Shown here piece by piece: positions 25,401-36,073 of a stretch of 64,000 nt of DNA. The stretch spans positions 1,550,001 through 1,614,000 of the forward strand of contig AP026123.1 in NCBI GenBank assembly GCA_030295235.1, given 5' to 3'. The DNA is from Fistulifera solaris. Lineage: Eukaryota > Bacillariophyta > Bacillariophyceae > Naviculales > Stauroneidaceae. Under the pieces are notes generated by a model. That model saw only the letters and a program-made list of their open reading frames with translations, was not told where the DNA came from and ran no database searches. A program made the translations under genes and the position numbers. Within the stretch, counting starts at the first letter, position 1. The number at the start of each line of letters is the position of its first letter.

Positions 25401-27962
25401 CGAACGCATTGTACTTGCTTTCCCAGGCTCTGTATCTGTATTCCGTAAAGAAGACTTTTCCAGTACCAAATCGTCGTTTGAGTTTCCAACCTCCCCCGAG
25501 AAAACACTTCTGCTTAGTCCGCCATTTGTGTCCATCGACTTCGTGCTTATCTCCGCTCTTCCGTCAATTTGTTTTTTCGATTGCGAGTCACTTCGCAATA
25601 GAGTACTTGTCTCCTGAGCGATGAATTTACCACCTCCATTCAGCGAAGGCGTCTGGGCAAGCCCTGCCAAAGCAGTTGACTCTTTACCAGCAACGTGCTC
25701 TGTCCTGGGAATTAGGGTCCTTGATTGCTCGGTACCACGCGAAAGAGGCCGTTTCGGTATGGGTTCGTCGTACATATTATTAGAAGTGCCTATCGAAGAC
25801 ACACAGGCGGTCAATCTAGTATTATTGTTTGAAGCCTTGTTCATGCTTTGCTCGCCTGCGGCTTTCGCCGGAGGCATCGGGGCGGACCACCCAACCAGAC
25901 AAGTCGGGCGAGCCGGTCCTTTCAACTCGTTTCTGCCACCAGAATCTCGATGTGAAGTCAAAGTCGTAAGTCGCTTTGGTATGGGTTCACTGTACGTATT
26001 TACGACCTCCACTGGTGAAGCACAAATGTTTTGTCCGCCGTTCACTGGCTTCGTTGTCTTTTGTTCACTTTTGCCATTAGTCGGAGGCATCTGGGCGGAG
26101 CATCCTAAGTTGCTGACCGGGCGAGGTAGATTTATCGGCTTGTATCTAACACCGTATTCTGTGTTTGAGGTCATAGTAGTAGATTTGTCGAGCTCCGTAT
26201 TTCGCACCTTATTTGCTACCTTGATACCCTGGTTCAATCCATCATTCTTATCTGGCGGCTTCGTAGTCCTTTGTTCATCTTCGCCAATGGCTTTAGCCGA
26301 CGGCTGACCGCTTTGACCACGCAAGCCTGAATGGGAGTTTGATCTTTCATTCAAGTGCTGTTTACCACCTTCATCCACAAGCTGGATCTTCTTTTGCTAC
26401 TTTCACCGACAGACCTAGAGGGGCGACCATCGGAAGAAACCTTTTCATCGTTCCGGACTCGTTTTCGCTGTAGAGTTTCAATCGCAATATCGCTTTCTTT
26501 ACGCTTCTTGTTCCGTGAATCAGAAAAAGTCGCCGAAGTCTCAGCGCGGCTCATAGCAGGCGATCGAGGGTCACTTTCTAAATCTTCATTTGATGCCCGT
26601 TGCTGATCCCTGACAGACTCGAGTCGAAGGCAGCTTGCTACATGTGGAAGTGAAATAGTGTCGCCATTTGATCGGTCTACTGGTAGAGAGACTACAGCAG
26701 TATGATCGATCTTATTGAAATCGATTGTGCGAGCCAAACAAAACTTGATCTGAATCTCTTTCGCTCCTCTTCTCCGAACGTCTCCAATACGTCTTTTGAG
26801 GTCTTCAATAGTTTTGCAGGAAGCGCCATCGGCTTGCAAGATAATAGCCCCAAAAGCAAGGTTCTCCGGCGAAACCACATCGGCAAGTTGTCCTTTGTAG
26901 ACATCTTCCTTTTTCAAAACAAGCAGACCGAACTGGTTATCACTATTCTCTACTCTGACACCCAAGCTTTGCGTTGCATCTAATTTCAGTGTTAATTCGA
27001 TTCCCTTGAGACGCAGCTGCTGAATTGTATGACTTGCAACACGCTTTCTAAGTTGTTTTCCCCAGTGTGCGAAAAAGAGTCCCACTATTTCCTTGGGACC
27101 TTCCGCACAAAGTAGCCAGGTTTGCGGGCTGCCTTTGATATCCGTTAAAGTCGTTTTCAACTGCGTCTCTTTCGCTTTAGCCGCGCGTTCTTGTTCGAAT
27201 CTCGCCGTGCATTCGGTCAAAAACTCGCTTGTGACGAACTCTTTCTTGCTTCCAGGCAAAAGTCGTGGTACCTTCAGCTGAGCCCGAATCATAGTGTCTG
27301 GCTTTTCTTCAGTACGCAACTTTTCGACTTCCCTTTCTACCTCCACGATACGACTTTCCAAGTCTTTCAACAACTGCTTTTCTTCATCACGGCAAAGCAA
27401 GTCATCCAGAGTCTTGATCCACTCCTTTTCTTCGGCGCGACGAATGGACATTTCGATGCGCTCCAACTCGTCCGATTCCAACTTGGCGTAGCATTTATCT
27501 TCAACTTTCATTACAAAAACAGGAGTGAAACGACTGGAAGAGTGAGATGAACCGGGAGAGGAGACGATAGGGTATTTATCCGACCATTCCGCCGCTTGAT
27601 CGACTTGCATATTCCTCATGTCTTCATCAGTGTCATCATCGGCCTCCATTGCTTCATTAATTGCTTGACCTTCTCCTCCATTAGGCCTGTTCGCTTGTGC
27701 ATTAGCTACATGCTGCTCATTCTCGAGCTCCATCAAGCCCTCGTTTCGTTGCAAAGACGGATCAAGGTTGTTCCCCAAAAGCTGTTGAGCCCCGATATTA
27801 TTTTTGTAACAAGGGATCACGATGGAGATCTTCCAAAGGAAATAATGCAACGTCTTGTTCACGACCGAGACAAAGACCAGCAACTTGCTCGGTACGGCTG
27901 CGACGCTGTTCGTTCGGAACAATCGCCTGAATGAAATTTCCCCGCAAGGCCGAGTCGTCCAT
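22419..27962 (-). CDS. Large PDZ / ankyrin-like / CCCH zinc-finger protein, intact copy; two frame breaks
   Basis: The product is about 1847 residues with no intron. Order of parts: acidic N-terminus; AEWSDKYPIVSSPGSSHSS; a charged coiled coil (about 170-220); a PDZ-like domain (about 310-400, QSLGVRVENSDNQFGLLVL...PENLAFGAIIL); a long disordered Ser/Thr/Asn-rich region; a second PDZ-like domain with an insert (about 955-1100, LPLGFYCIYD...GTKLVGIF); a conserved block LLKICARTLRAINLARAF; an ankyrin-like HFTLLHAAIAMYD (about 1460); a CCCH finger C-x8-C-x5-C-x3-H (about 1590); and a second Cys/His cluster CRYWPRCKDNDQKCRYFH (about 1745). ATG 27962 needs one A fewer at 27801-27805, and the frame moves again at the A run 26392-26395. 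CCCH fingers suggest RNA binding, PDZ domains peptide binding. I know no named family with this order. Confidence 0.85.
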
Positions 27963-28540
27963 GGTCGTAAAAGTGGTTCTTTTGCTTAGTGCGTTTGAAT
28001 GCTGCCTTGTTGATAAAGAGTCGTCTTCGTTACAGAAAAAATTATGACGCTGCTGACAAGCGAGTATAGGCTAGTCCGGGAATAATGGCTTGATTATCAG
28101 CGTTCGGCCTCTCTTTACGGCATGGACACGGCGTTTGAACTGTGTTTATTCTTTTGGTCTCTCGTCTCTTTGCTGCTGCGGCGCTGCTTTGCTGTGTGCG
28201 CGGACGGTGGGAGAAAATTTCTGCCGCCGAAAGCGCCGGCCGAGCCAGACAAGTCTGACGTAGAGAGTAGCTGAAATAAGACTGGAAAGACAATGGTCTA
28301 AATAGTTAGTTAACGCGCAATGAGAATGTACATCTGATTACCGTTACGAGTTCGCAAAACCAATAGACGGATGAAGCAAGGACGGATAAAGCGAAACAAT
28401 AAACAACAACGACAAACGACAACGAAGCACTCTTTTCCTTCCGAAGATCTCCTTTATTATTCAATTACCGTACCAGTATCCAGCTCAACGAAGTTGCTTC
28501 GCATTCTATTCACAATCATTTACGTCGCATACAATCAGAA
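27963..28540. other. Divergent intergenic region
   Basis: About 580 bases between the starts of the large PDZ/CCCH gene (-) and a membrane-protein gene (+). No coding frame or repeat that I can support; promoters of both genes must lie here. Confidence 0.4.
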
Positions 28541-28998
28541 ATGGCGCCCATCAATGTCGTAACAATGATGCTCATGCCGGTGTCGCAAGCCGTCTCGTGG
28601 CATATGATTCTGACACAAGAACTCTACCCCACTTTGTTCAAATTGTCGTGCTTTTACGGAAGTTGGGCCATCTATAATGTTGTCACCGGAGGAAAAGATT
28701 TGGCGTTTGTCAGTTTTGGTCTTTTGGCGTCCGCCGTCCATTTCAAAAATCACAAATTCATTTTTGCGGCGAGTTCGTTGGTTTTCGTCAATTACGCTCT
28801 GCCCTTTGTTTTTGTGGCTCGATGGAGTGCGGCGAAACTAGCGAAAGTGATCAAAAAGCTGATGAAAGCACATTGGCTTTGATGTGGGGGTACATCTACA
28901 AGCTGTACTTTGTCAGCAACATCTGTCTTTGGGCATTTGTCATTTACAAAGTTTATACATCGTTTGAAGGCTACCGAAGAATCAACGGAGTCCAATAA
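28541..28998 (+). CDS. Small multi-pass membrane protein, function unknown; one frame break
   Basis: ATG 28541 opens a hydrophobic protein with segments near MLMPVSQAVSWHMIL, LAFVSFGLLASAV, FIFAASSLVFVNYALPFVFV and YFVSNICLWAFVIYKVY. The first frame stops at 28882. Continuing one frame over from about 28830 (RWS then GETSESDQKADESTLAL) adds a charged loop and the last membrane helix up to a stop at 28998, for 152 residues. One missing base around 28830-28838 would explain this. I cannot assign a family. Confidence 0.65.
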
Positions 28999-29246
28999 AT
29001 TGCAAGAGGGAACTGCTTTTCGTGCCTAAACAGGCTCCCTTTCCGTGGTAGATTCAGTAGAGTGGGGAAGCTGTCGGCTAGTGAGAGAAAATCATTACAA
29101 GAACTAGCTAAAGGAATAGATGACAAACGGCAATAATTTCTGTAGCTTCTTGTTCAACGGGAGTTTGTTCGTCTCGCATTTACAGTAGTCAAAATTAGCC
29201 TTCGAAGCAGGGATTAACTAGACTAGTCTAGCAAAAGATCCAAAAA

Positions 29247-29328
29247 CGTTGGCGACAGGACTCGAACCTGCGCGGGATAGACCCAAGTGATTTCTAATCA
29301 ATCGCCTTAACCACTCGGCCACGCCAAC
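29247..29328 (-). tRNA. tRNA-Ser (anticodon AGA)
   Basis: On the minus strand: a 7-bp acceptor stem GTTGGCG/CGCCAAC, D-arm GGCCGAGTGGTTAAGGC, anticodon loop TTAGAAA, a long class-II variable arm (GGGTCTATCCCGC) and the T-loop GGTTCGAGTCC. The long variable arm and AGA anticodon identify serine. No CCA is encoded and no intron is present. The rest of 28999-29522 shows nothing else. Confidence 0.96.
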
Positions 29329-29522
29329 TGTACCGCACAGTGGATGAAAATAAATTTACAATCCGATAGACTTATTGTGGATGGTCATTCACCAAAAAAC
29401 TTGAAACACCCATGGTCACAAAAGAGCAAACCAAAGTTTGTTATCGTCCTCTATTATCGAATTAGACCAAGAGAACGCAATAACTTATGAATGAAAATAC
29501 AGGCTCCTTGTGAGGCACAAGA

Positions 29523-30676
29523 ATGGACGCGGGCAAGGATTATCAACAACATGTCGCTCAAGCCAGAGGGGTTCACTCGAGTCATGCCTTGATATCTCTG
29601 TGTTTCGTACTCTCGCTTCTATTAACGGGCATCGAGTGGTCGTCTCTTTCACAAGATACTCTGGAATCAAATGTAGAGAAAGACATGTCGAATGATTTGC
29701 TACTTGGCGTTCGTCCAGCAGTCAATCAACCGATTCATTTAAGAGACATTCCGTCGAACGAAACGAGGAACGTTATCCTCGTTGAACCCGACATGATGGC
29801 GACCGAAACCATTTTTAAATTTTCTTTCCACGCGGGCTGCTTCACGATGCGAAACAGAGAAATGAGAAACAATTGCAATCGCAATGCGCCATACACCAAA
29901 CTAGACTCCATTCTAAAGAATGTCAACGTGTTATATCATCCACGTTTCGGCGCTACTCGGGACGCCACCACACTCTTTTCAACTTGAGGCACCCGGTAGA
30001 TCGACTCGTTACTTGGTACAACTATGCACACCCAGACAACTGTATAAATCAGTCACTTGGCTGTCTCACCAAACGAAAGATTGAGAAAGATCCGGAGGGC
30101 TGGGAGTTTCATTTCTTTCGACGATGTTTTCCTGTATTCGACAATCTCATCGAGACCTTTCAAAACGACTTTACCGAAGAGTATACCGGCAATTACAATT
30201 CAACATGTACTTACCTTGCCGAGAAACTAGTCAGTGGCGAGCGCGACGAGAACGAGATTGCTATTCATATGGCGGCGAACCTTCGCCACTATCACACAAA
30301 TACTATTGCTCTCTATCCTTACAAGGAAACATGGGTTGTCCGAACAGAACACGTATACGACGATCTCAATGCTCTCGAATTGCTATTAGGTGGCGAAAGC
30401 GATCAGTATGGAGGGAATGAGTTCTTTGCAAGTCTTACGAAGCATGTAGATGAGTTTCTCGTGAAACAGGTCGTGCCTCAACACACTGCAAAGCTTTTAT
30501 GCTGTGTGCTCATAGATGATCTGATTGTGTACAGTGACGTACTCAACCGGGCTGGGAATATGGACGAGATTTCTAAGCACGACGAGTGGAGCGATGTCAT
30601 GCAAAGATGTGGCGTCGATGCATGGACCAAATTGAAACAAGACTGTAGTACGATAAGTAAATTAAAGAACTCTTAA
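29523..30676 (+). CDS. Sulfotransferase-like type II membrane protein; one frame break
   Basis: ATG 29523 gives a short cytosolic tail, a signal-anchor helix (ALISLCFVLSLLLTGIEW) and a lumenal domain. That domain contains LRHPVDRLVTWYNYAHP, which resembles the 3'-phosphate-binding R-x-P-x-x-R-x-x-S/T-x-Y motif of PAPS-dependent sulfotransferases. A clear P-loop (5'-phosphosulfate) motif is not seen, so the enzyme class is likely but not certain. The frame moves at about 29960-29975 (RDATT...LFNLRHP), as if one base were missing. The corrected length is 384 residues. The expected place of action is the Golgi, on polysaccharides or glycoproteins. Confidence 0.65.
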
Positions 30677-30741
30677 TCCCAAGCGCTTGGTAACAATCGG
30701 TGCAATCGAATGACCAATGAATTCTGTAAGTAAGTGTTTAT

Positions 30742-32439
30742 CTATGCATTCATCAATTCCATCAACTCTTTATCAGCTTCCCTCATCATGGCGTCCAATC
30801 CAGACACGACATCTTCCAATGTCATATCGTCGGAACCGAGAGAAGCAGTTGCGTCCGTCGAGCAATCCCCGTCCACCTTAAACTGCTCAAAGCCCTCTTT
30901 AACTTCTTTCAGCAAGTTATCAACGTTTCTCTCAAACTCTTTATCGCTGAGCTTTTTCTTTTTCTCGTGCATTGGGGTCTGTGTCGTCGCTAGCTAGCAG
31001 CAGAGCACTACGCTCGAGTACTTCACCCTCTGGAATTTCTCCAGTTTTCGATGGCGATTCTTGATTCTCGCTTCGTTTGAAACTCCCATCAAGTATACTG
31101 ACCGTGAGCGGCAGCGCTAAAAATTTGCGCATGTGAATAACAACCTCTTCGTGACGCAGGTCTCCAGCAGCTTCAAATCTTTCCGCAGCTTGACGGTACA
31201 AATCCATAATCTCGTTGACCCTGTTAACCGTAGGGTCGTGCTTCAATGCTAACTCTTTTGTCTGTATTTCCTGCACCAGCTGCATCGCTTCGTTGATTGC
31301 TCGGTAGGCCGCTGCATTCGTGTGCTTACCCCTCACGCCGTGGTCTTTCAGAACTGACTGAATTTGATGGACGGCATCTGCTGAATCGGGACACATGTAA
31401 ATCAAGGGTTCATCCAGAGCAGGCTTGAAGAATAGCGAAAGAGACTCTTGTCTCCGGAACTTCAGTTTGGCGAGCATATCGATGGGAATGCAAAAAGTAA
31501 CCGTCCCGTTTGTCGTTTGCAATTTGCTGGCTTTCAATTCGATAATGTGCGTATCCGTAATCATGAGAAAAGTCTCTTCAATAATACTTCGAGCCGACTT
31601 TTGAAAAGAGCGTAGCATAGCGCCCGCGCTTTTAAAGGATTTTTGCTCTTCTTTATGAGATGCCGTCTGAATGATTTCATCCACAAAAGCTGGTCGCTTA
31701 ATGGCTTTGCACGAATATACACCCCGCGCATCGACCCACGGTTCGTCCAACAAATTGATTTCATCTCCTGCTTTGACATTACTAGGCTTTACAGCGCTTC
31801 GCGTCGGTGTTCCCTTTCCGCCTGCTGGCTCTTTGCTGCCAAACGCTTTGCTCAGACCTTTCGTTACATTGTCGGCGAATCGTCGCGCCCCTTTCTGAAG
31901 CTCTTCTACAGGATCGATAATCTCGCTTCCTTCTGCTGCCTCAAATGGTTCTCCTTCTTTGATGCTCTCTTTTACTTTAAGTGCGACATTCATGATAGCA
32001 TCCGTTAGATGAAGACTTGGCGTCCAGTCAATATCCATAGGAACGCGATTTCCGTCACGGATGGTAGAACCCGACGGAAAACAACCAGCGCCAGACTCTA
32101 AAATAACCACCGGAGGCGTAAAAGGATACGACGGAGTCTCTGCATCTAAACTTCCATCGGATCTTTTCCGAAGCGAAGCATCCACTTTCACCACAATAAC
32201 ATGCATCACTTCGGAACGGGGTGCCAATTTCGTCACCAATTCGATTGCGAAATCGACATAACATATTCCCTCCCAATATCCAATTTGTGATCTTTGATTG
32301 TAACAAAACTAGGAATGACGGAACGAACTTCATCGGTTGATCCAGCCGTGGCGTTGTCGGTCGTGAGCGCCAGGAGTTCGCGTTGGACCCGGGTCGACCA
32401 AATGTCCGCGTTGCTGTTGTGTTTCTCTTGTCCCGGCAT
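30742..32439 (-). CDS. E2-variant (UEV-like) domain fused to a PH-like domain; two frame breaks
   Basis: The N-terminus ADIWSTRVQRELLALTTDN is like a UBC first helix. SYPFTPPVVILESGAG, FPSGSTIRDGNRVPMDI and WTPSLHLTDAIMNV follow the E2 fold in order (YPF.PP, then the active-site loop, then W.P.L). The HPN motif is absent and no cysteine lies at the catalytic position, so it should be an inactive variant. The middle (about 270-400) looks like a PH-like beta-rich domain (VYSCKAIKRPAF...IIEETFLMITDTHIIELKA). The C-terminus is helical and acidic. The frame slips near 32264-32273 (missing G) and 30974-30977 (extra C on the coding strand). Corrected length 565 residues from ATG 32439. No named family recognised. 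Its neighbour is a second E2 variant. Confidence 0.65.
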
Positions 32440-33460
32440 TCTGTCCGCACAATCGTATATTCTTTGCTATGGGTTGCGATGAAAAGAACTACAAGAAAAA
32501 TAAGAAAGAATATTCAATATTGTGAGAAGGAAAAAGCAGGAAAAGCTCAACGTAAGATGCGAATGCAATTGCTGGACGGATGTACCGTTGTCCATCGAGT
32601 GTGTACTACGACTACCGCTGTCTCTTCTATCACAAGAAGCTCTCTTACCGAATGAGTTGTTTAATTATATTATGTATTTCGAAGTAAAGAATAAATATTG
32701 CTTCAGAGTCACACCCTATCTCCGTTTTATTTCTTTGTTATTCAAGTGCAACGCGAAAAAACTGCTCCACATGCAGTCTTTGTCGCAGTCGCATCGTTGG
32801 AGAGAAAGCGTGTAAGCAATGCACGTCATTCAGATCCTACCGGTACCCAAAATTCCGCCACAACAAAAAAGCAGCAATTTTCAAAAAAAGGCTACGAAAC
32901 TTCGGTTTGCTCAGCTTAACTGGTAAGCAGAATGAGTATCTTTCATTGCAACGCAACGATGCAGCAGCAATCGTGTTGCGTGCTTCGATTCTTTACGTCG
33001 AAATTCGTTGCGGGTCGTTAGTAAGTTCTAGCCATTTTTGATTGACTTTACCAAGACTGCATTTCAGTCATGAATCATTTTCTTTTACCGAGCCACTAGA
33101 CTGCCTTTAGTTTCTAGCTAGCTTAGTGCTCTAAAATTATAATGTAATTACAATACAACTACTTTCAGTATCATTTGCTAATGCGCGCCTCGATCGTTAC
33201 GTCGAGACTCGTTGCGGATCACTTTCTTGACCATTACTGTAGTCCTTAACTGTAGGAGACAATCACCACGACTGCTGTTTTAGTCACGAAAGTGTTAGCG
33301 ATTGCAAGATTTTTGCTCAAAACACCATGGACATTTAGCGCGTTCAACCAAAACACGTTGAACGCACCTCTGTCTCTTAAGAAACACCGACTGCCTAAAT
33401 AAATACAGGCTTAACGACGGCATCGTCACACGAGAGAAGTTTCGTTCGGAATAAGTAATC
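32440..33460. repeat. Intergenic region with about 210-bp dispersed repeat (X/Y modules)
   Basis: Two module types alternate: X, CGATTCGTTACGTCGA followed by CGTTGCGG, at about 32985-33015 and 33185-33222; and Y, GACTGCATTTCAGTCATGA, at about 33055-33075 and (diverged) 33268-33292. The period is near 205-217 bp. The same modules in the same order occur at 43.14-43.45 kb and partly at 63.78-64.0 kb. This is also the shared 5' region of the two divergent E2-variant genes. No coding frame seen. Confidence 0.7.
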
Positions 33461-34479
33461 ATGAGTACACCACTCCGAAGGTCGCCGCGTCAACCAATTT
33501 CGCCTATTGCTTCTGAGGTAGGTTCTTTTCCTCTTTGCGCCGTGTCTCGTGTTTGTTCTATCAGCATCGCATTAAAGTGACGATGACATCGAGTAGCAAA
33601 AGAACTGGGAAAAATGCGTTATTCGATCCGTTTTGGCATCGTATAGTGCAGGATTGTCTCGATCCTTCCCTGTCTGTCAGCTACAAAGCAAACACAACAG
33701 AACGGACACTACCAGAGAACTCAAACCAATTGACAGGACAAAGAATCATTATGCGGGAACCCGTTCGTCGCTCCTTCGGTCCACCGGAACCCAGTGTCTC
33801 ACGCGTTTTTCCTCAACCGACGAATCTTGTCATTCTGGACGACCTGCAGGAAGAACGAGAGCAAGCACTTCGTGACTACAAGGTAACGATCGAGTACAAA
33901 CACCTGAAATCTCATGCACCGGGTGGTGTGTACGTGATTCCTAGTTTGGATGATTTGCGAACCTTTTACGGCATCATTTTTGTGCGCCGCGGTGTCTTTG
34001 CGAATGGTATCTTCAAGTTCGTCTTGCGTCTACCACTCCTGTACAACGACGTCGATCAACACCCTCGCATTACGTTTCAATCGGAAGTGTACAACCCGTA
34101 CGTGGACGAAGCGACCGGTGAATTGGATATCAAGACAGCTTACCCGAATTGGGATCCGTCCAAGCATTATCTCGTTACTGTGTTGACGTTCTTGAAGAAA
34201 ATCTTTTACGCCAAATCCTTCGGGGATGCTCAAGCGAACATGGAAGCACGGCAACTTGCGGAGGAAAATACGGCCGTCTACAGAGCCAAAGTTGATGCCT
34301 GTGTCAGTAAATCGCAAAAGGACGTGTATGACAATGACCCGGAGTCGGTGGCAAAGTTCACCGAAGAGCAACTAAGTCACCGAGTTCTGAGGGACCTGTT
34401 GAAGGCAAATGTCAAGGATCCAGCGCAAGTGAGTAAGACGGCACTTTTGTCGATGATATCAAAAGCGAGTAACGTTTAA
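33461..34479 (+). CDS. AKTIP/FTS-like ubiquitin-conjugating enzyme variant
   Basis: The E2-like core has YKVTIEYKHLKSHAPGGVYV, FYGIIFVRRGVFANGIFKF, PRITFQSEVYNPYVD, TGELDIKTAYPNWDPS and the final helix FLKKIFYAKSF. The HP-x-VD...GELD-x-K...W pattern without an active-site cysteine is that of AKTIP (Fused Toes), part of the FTS-Hook-FHIP dynein adaptor in animals. Exon 1 is 33461-33517 (MSTPLRRSPRQPISPIASE) and a 47-base intron, 33518-33564 (GTAGG...CTATCAG), joins in phase to HRIKV. The longer frame would start at TTG inside the intron. The product is about 323 residues. The frame is intact throughout. Confidence 0.85.
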
Positions 34480-34752
34480 AATGGTTGAGGCGCTTTTGGA
34501 ATCATGAATTAAGCATTTTGTTTGTTTAGGTGATATCTACAAATCATTACGTAGAGGGCAATATGATGCCCTTTCTCTCAAATTTGAATACATGCCTGAA
34601 GAGAGGGAACGGTTGATACATCGCTGTTCGGCGTCGAAATAAATTGCGAAGCTTAGAAATGTCAAAATTTACGTGCTGAGCCTTGAGAATGATAATTTTC
34701 TCCCTAACATGAGATATAGTCAACTCAACGACCTATAATCAGCGCTGAAAGT

Positions 34753-35496
34753 TCATTTCGGCTTCGGTTTCCACGACAAGAGTTGAACAACCCTCCGTAA
34801 AAGTCTTCCGTCCTTTGAACTCTTGCGGCGCTGTTGACGTATTGTCGCTACTTCCAAACAAACATCACGTAACTCACGAAGCGAAAGCCCCGAGTCCAAA
34901 AGCTCATCCTGGCGAGACCGGGAAGGCGTCAGCATTTCCATTCGAATACGACGAGGAGGTCGTTGCTGTTCATAATCATCAATCGAAACTTGAATATGTT
35001 CGACAGCTTTCCATCCGATTCCTACCGGAGGTCCAGTCGAAGGAACGCTGGCTCCGAGACCCTTTTCGTGTACGTGAATATCAATTGTCGACCATCTTAT
35101 GGATGTGCTGCGACTGGTGGCGCGTTCAATTTCCGAATCACCGGCATCTACAGAGGAAGGCGGTGTTAATCGTCCAAACGATGAATCGAGTAAATCAAGA
35201 GTATAAGCTGCGCTATCGTTCCATGATTCTTCGACAGGTAACAGCTTGCGGGTATTCTCTAAGTTCTTCTTCTGCGGGCACGTAGCTTTTTGATCGGAAT
35301 GGTCTTTGGAGACGGGTATTTTGATTAGCTGTTTTTCATGCTCTGGGGGTTTCTGCTCCGCACTTCTACATCGATGCGTGGAAACTTTCCTTCTGGATGG
35401 GCTCAAATATTGAACAGCGTTAGCCATGGTTGTGAATTGCGTAATGATGGAGTAGATTTTGTGATGATATCCTCGTCCCCGGCGAATCGATGACAT
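34753..35496 (-). CDS. Unknown protein with IGWK...DDYEQQRPPRR module
   Basis: The product is up to 247 residues, starting at ATG 35496 or, more conservatively, ATG 35427 (MANAVQYLSPSRRK, 224 residues). The conserved-looking part is SIRWSTIDIHVHEKGLG, VGIGWKAVEHIQVSIDDYE, RPPRRIRMEMLTPSRSRQDELL and a helix ELRDVCLEVATIRQQRR. I recall similar IGW...DDYE..R..RR modules in many diatom proteins but know no function. It is Ser/Pro-rich and basic at the N-terminus, with no membrane segment. The frame is intact. Confidence 0.65.
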   Translation of the reverse strand: MSSIRRGRGYHHKIYSIITQFTTMANAVQYLSPSRRKVSTHRCRSAEQKPPEHEKQLIKIPVSKDHSDQKATCPQKKNLENTRKLLPVEESWNDSAAYTLDLLDSSFGRLTPPSSVDAGDSEIERATSRSTSIRWSTIDIHVHEKGLGASVPSTGPPVGIGWKAVEHIQVSIDDYEQQRPPRRIRMEMLTPSRSRQDELLDSGLSLRELRDVCLEVATIRQQRRKSSKDGRLLRRVVQLLSWKPKPK

Positions 35497-36073
35497 AGAG
35501 CAAGCGACCCGTTTGCAAAGCTTTGGGGGTTTGATGAAAAGCGACAGTTTGCAACGATAAAAAGAGAGCCAACAGGCTCAATCTGTTGTCGATCGTTCTT
35601 TTCATCCACGGACAAGAATTCCTTTCGCGTCCAAGAAAGACGTTCGATCCGATACCATCAGTACTGTCAGTGATGCTTTGCTTAAATAAGTCTATCGTAG
35701 CGGTACACACGTTCGGTCTTCGTAATTATGACTGTCAACACTCGTTGCAAAGTTCCTGTTGTGTGCTCGGAACTTTGTCAATCCTGTCGTGTTTCGTGTT
35801 TGAAGTCGTTCGCTTGTTGTGTCTGGCTCAGAAAGTAGGGGTACTTCAATGTTGAGAATCGCGCTACATTCTAGAAAATACAAAGGATTTATTATGAAGC
35901 TCAAAGTACTCCGGTAAAAACAGTAGCAATTCGTAAGACTCATTGTAATCACGGATGTGATTTTGGAAACTAACGAGCAACGCGAAACTGTGTTAGCCGA
36001 TTTCAGACTACGAGCGACAAGTCTACTTGAGCAACATCCAGTTACTAGTCTGTAAGTTTATTGTTAACGGCCC
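35497..36073. other. Intergenic region, no gene seen
   Basis: About 580 bases between the start of the DDYE-module gene and the 3' end of EDC4, both on the minus strand. Several short open frames, none with protein-like composition; no repeat recognised. Confidence 0.4.

Noticed and set aside
25621-26307. 228-codon plus-strand frame opposite the large PDZ/CCCH gene
   Set aside because: It is antisense to a long frame that has a convincing paralogue; the open frame follows from the composition of the opposite strand.
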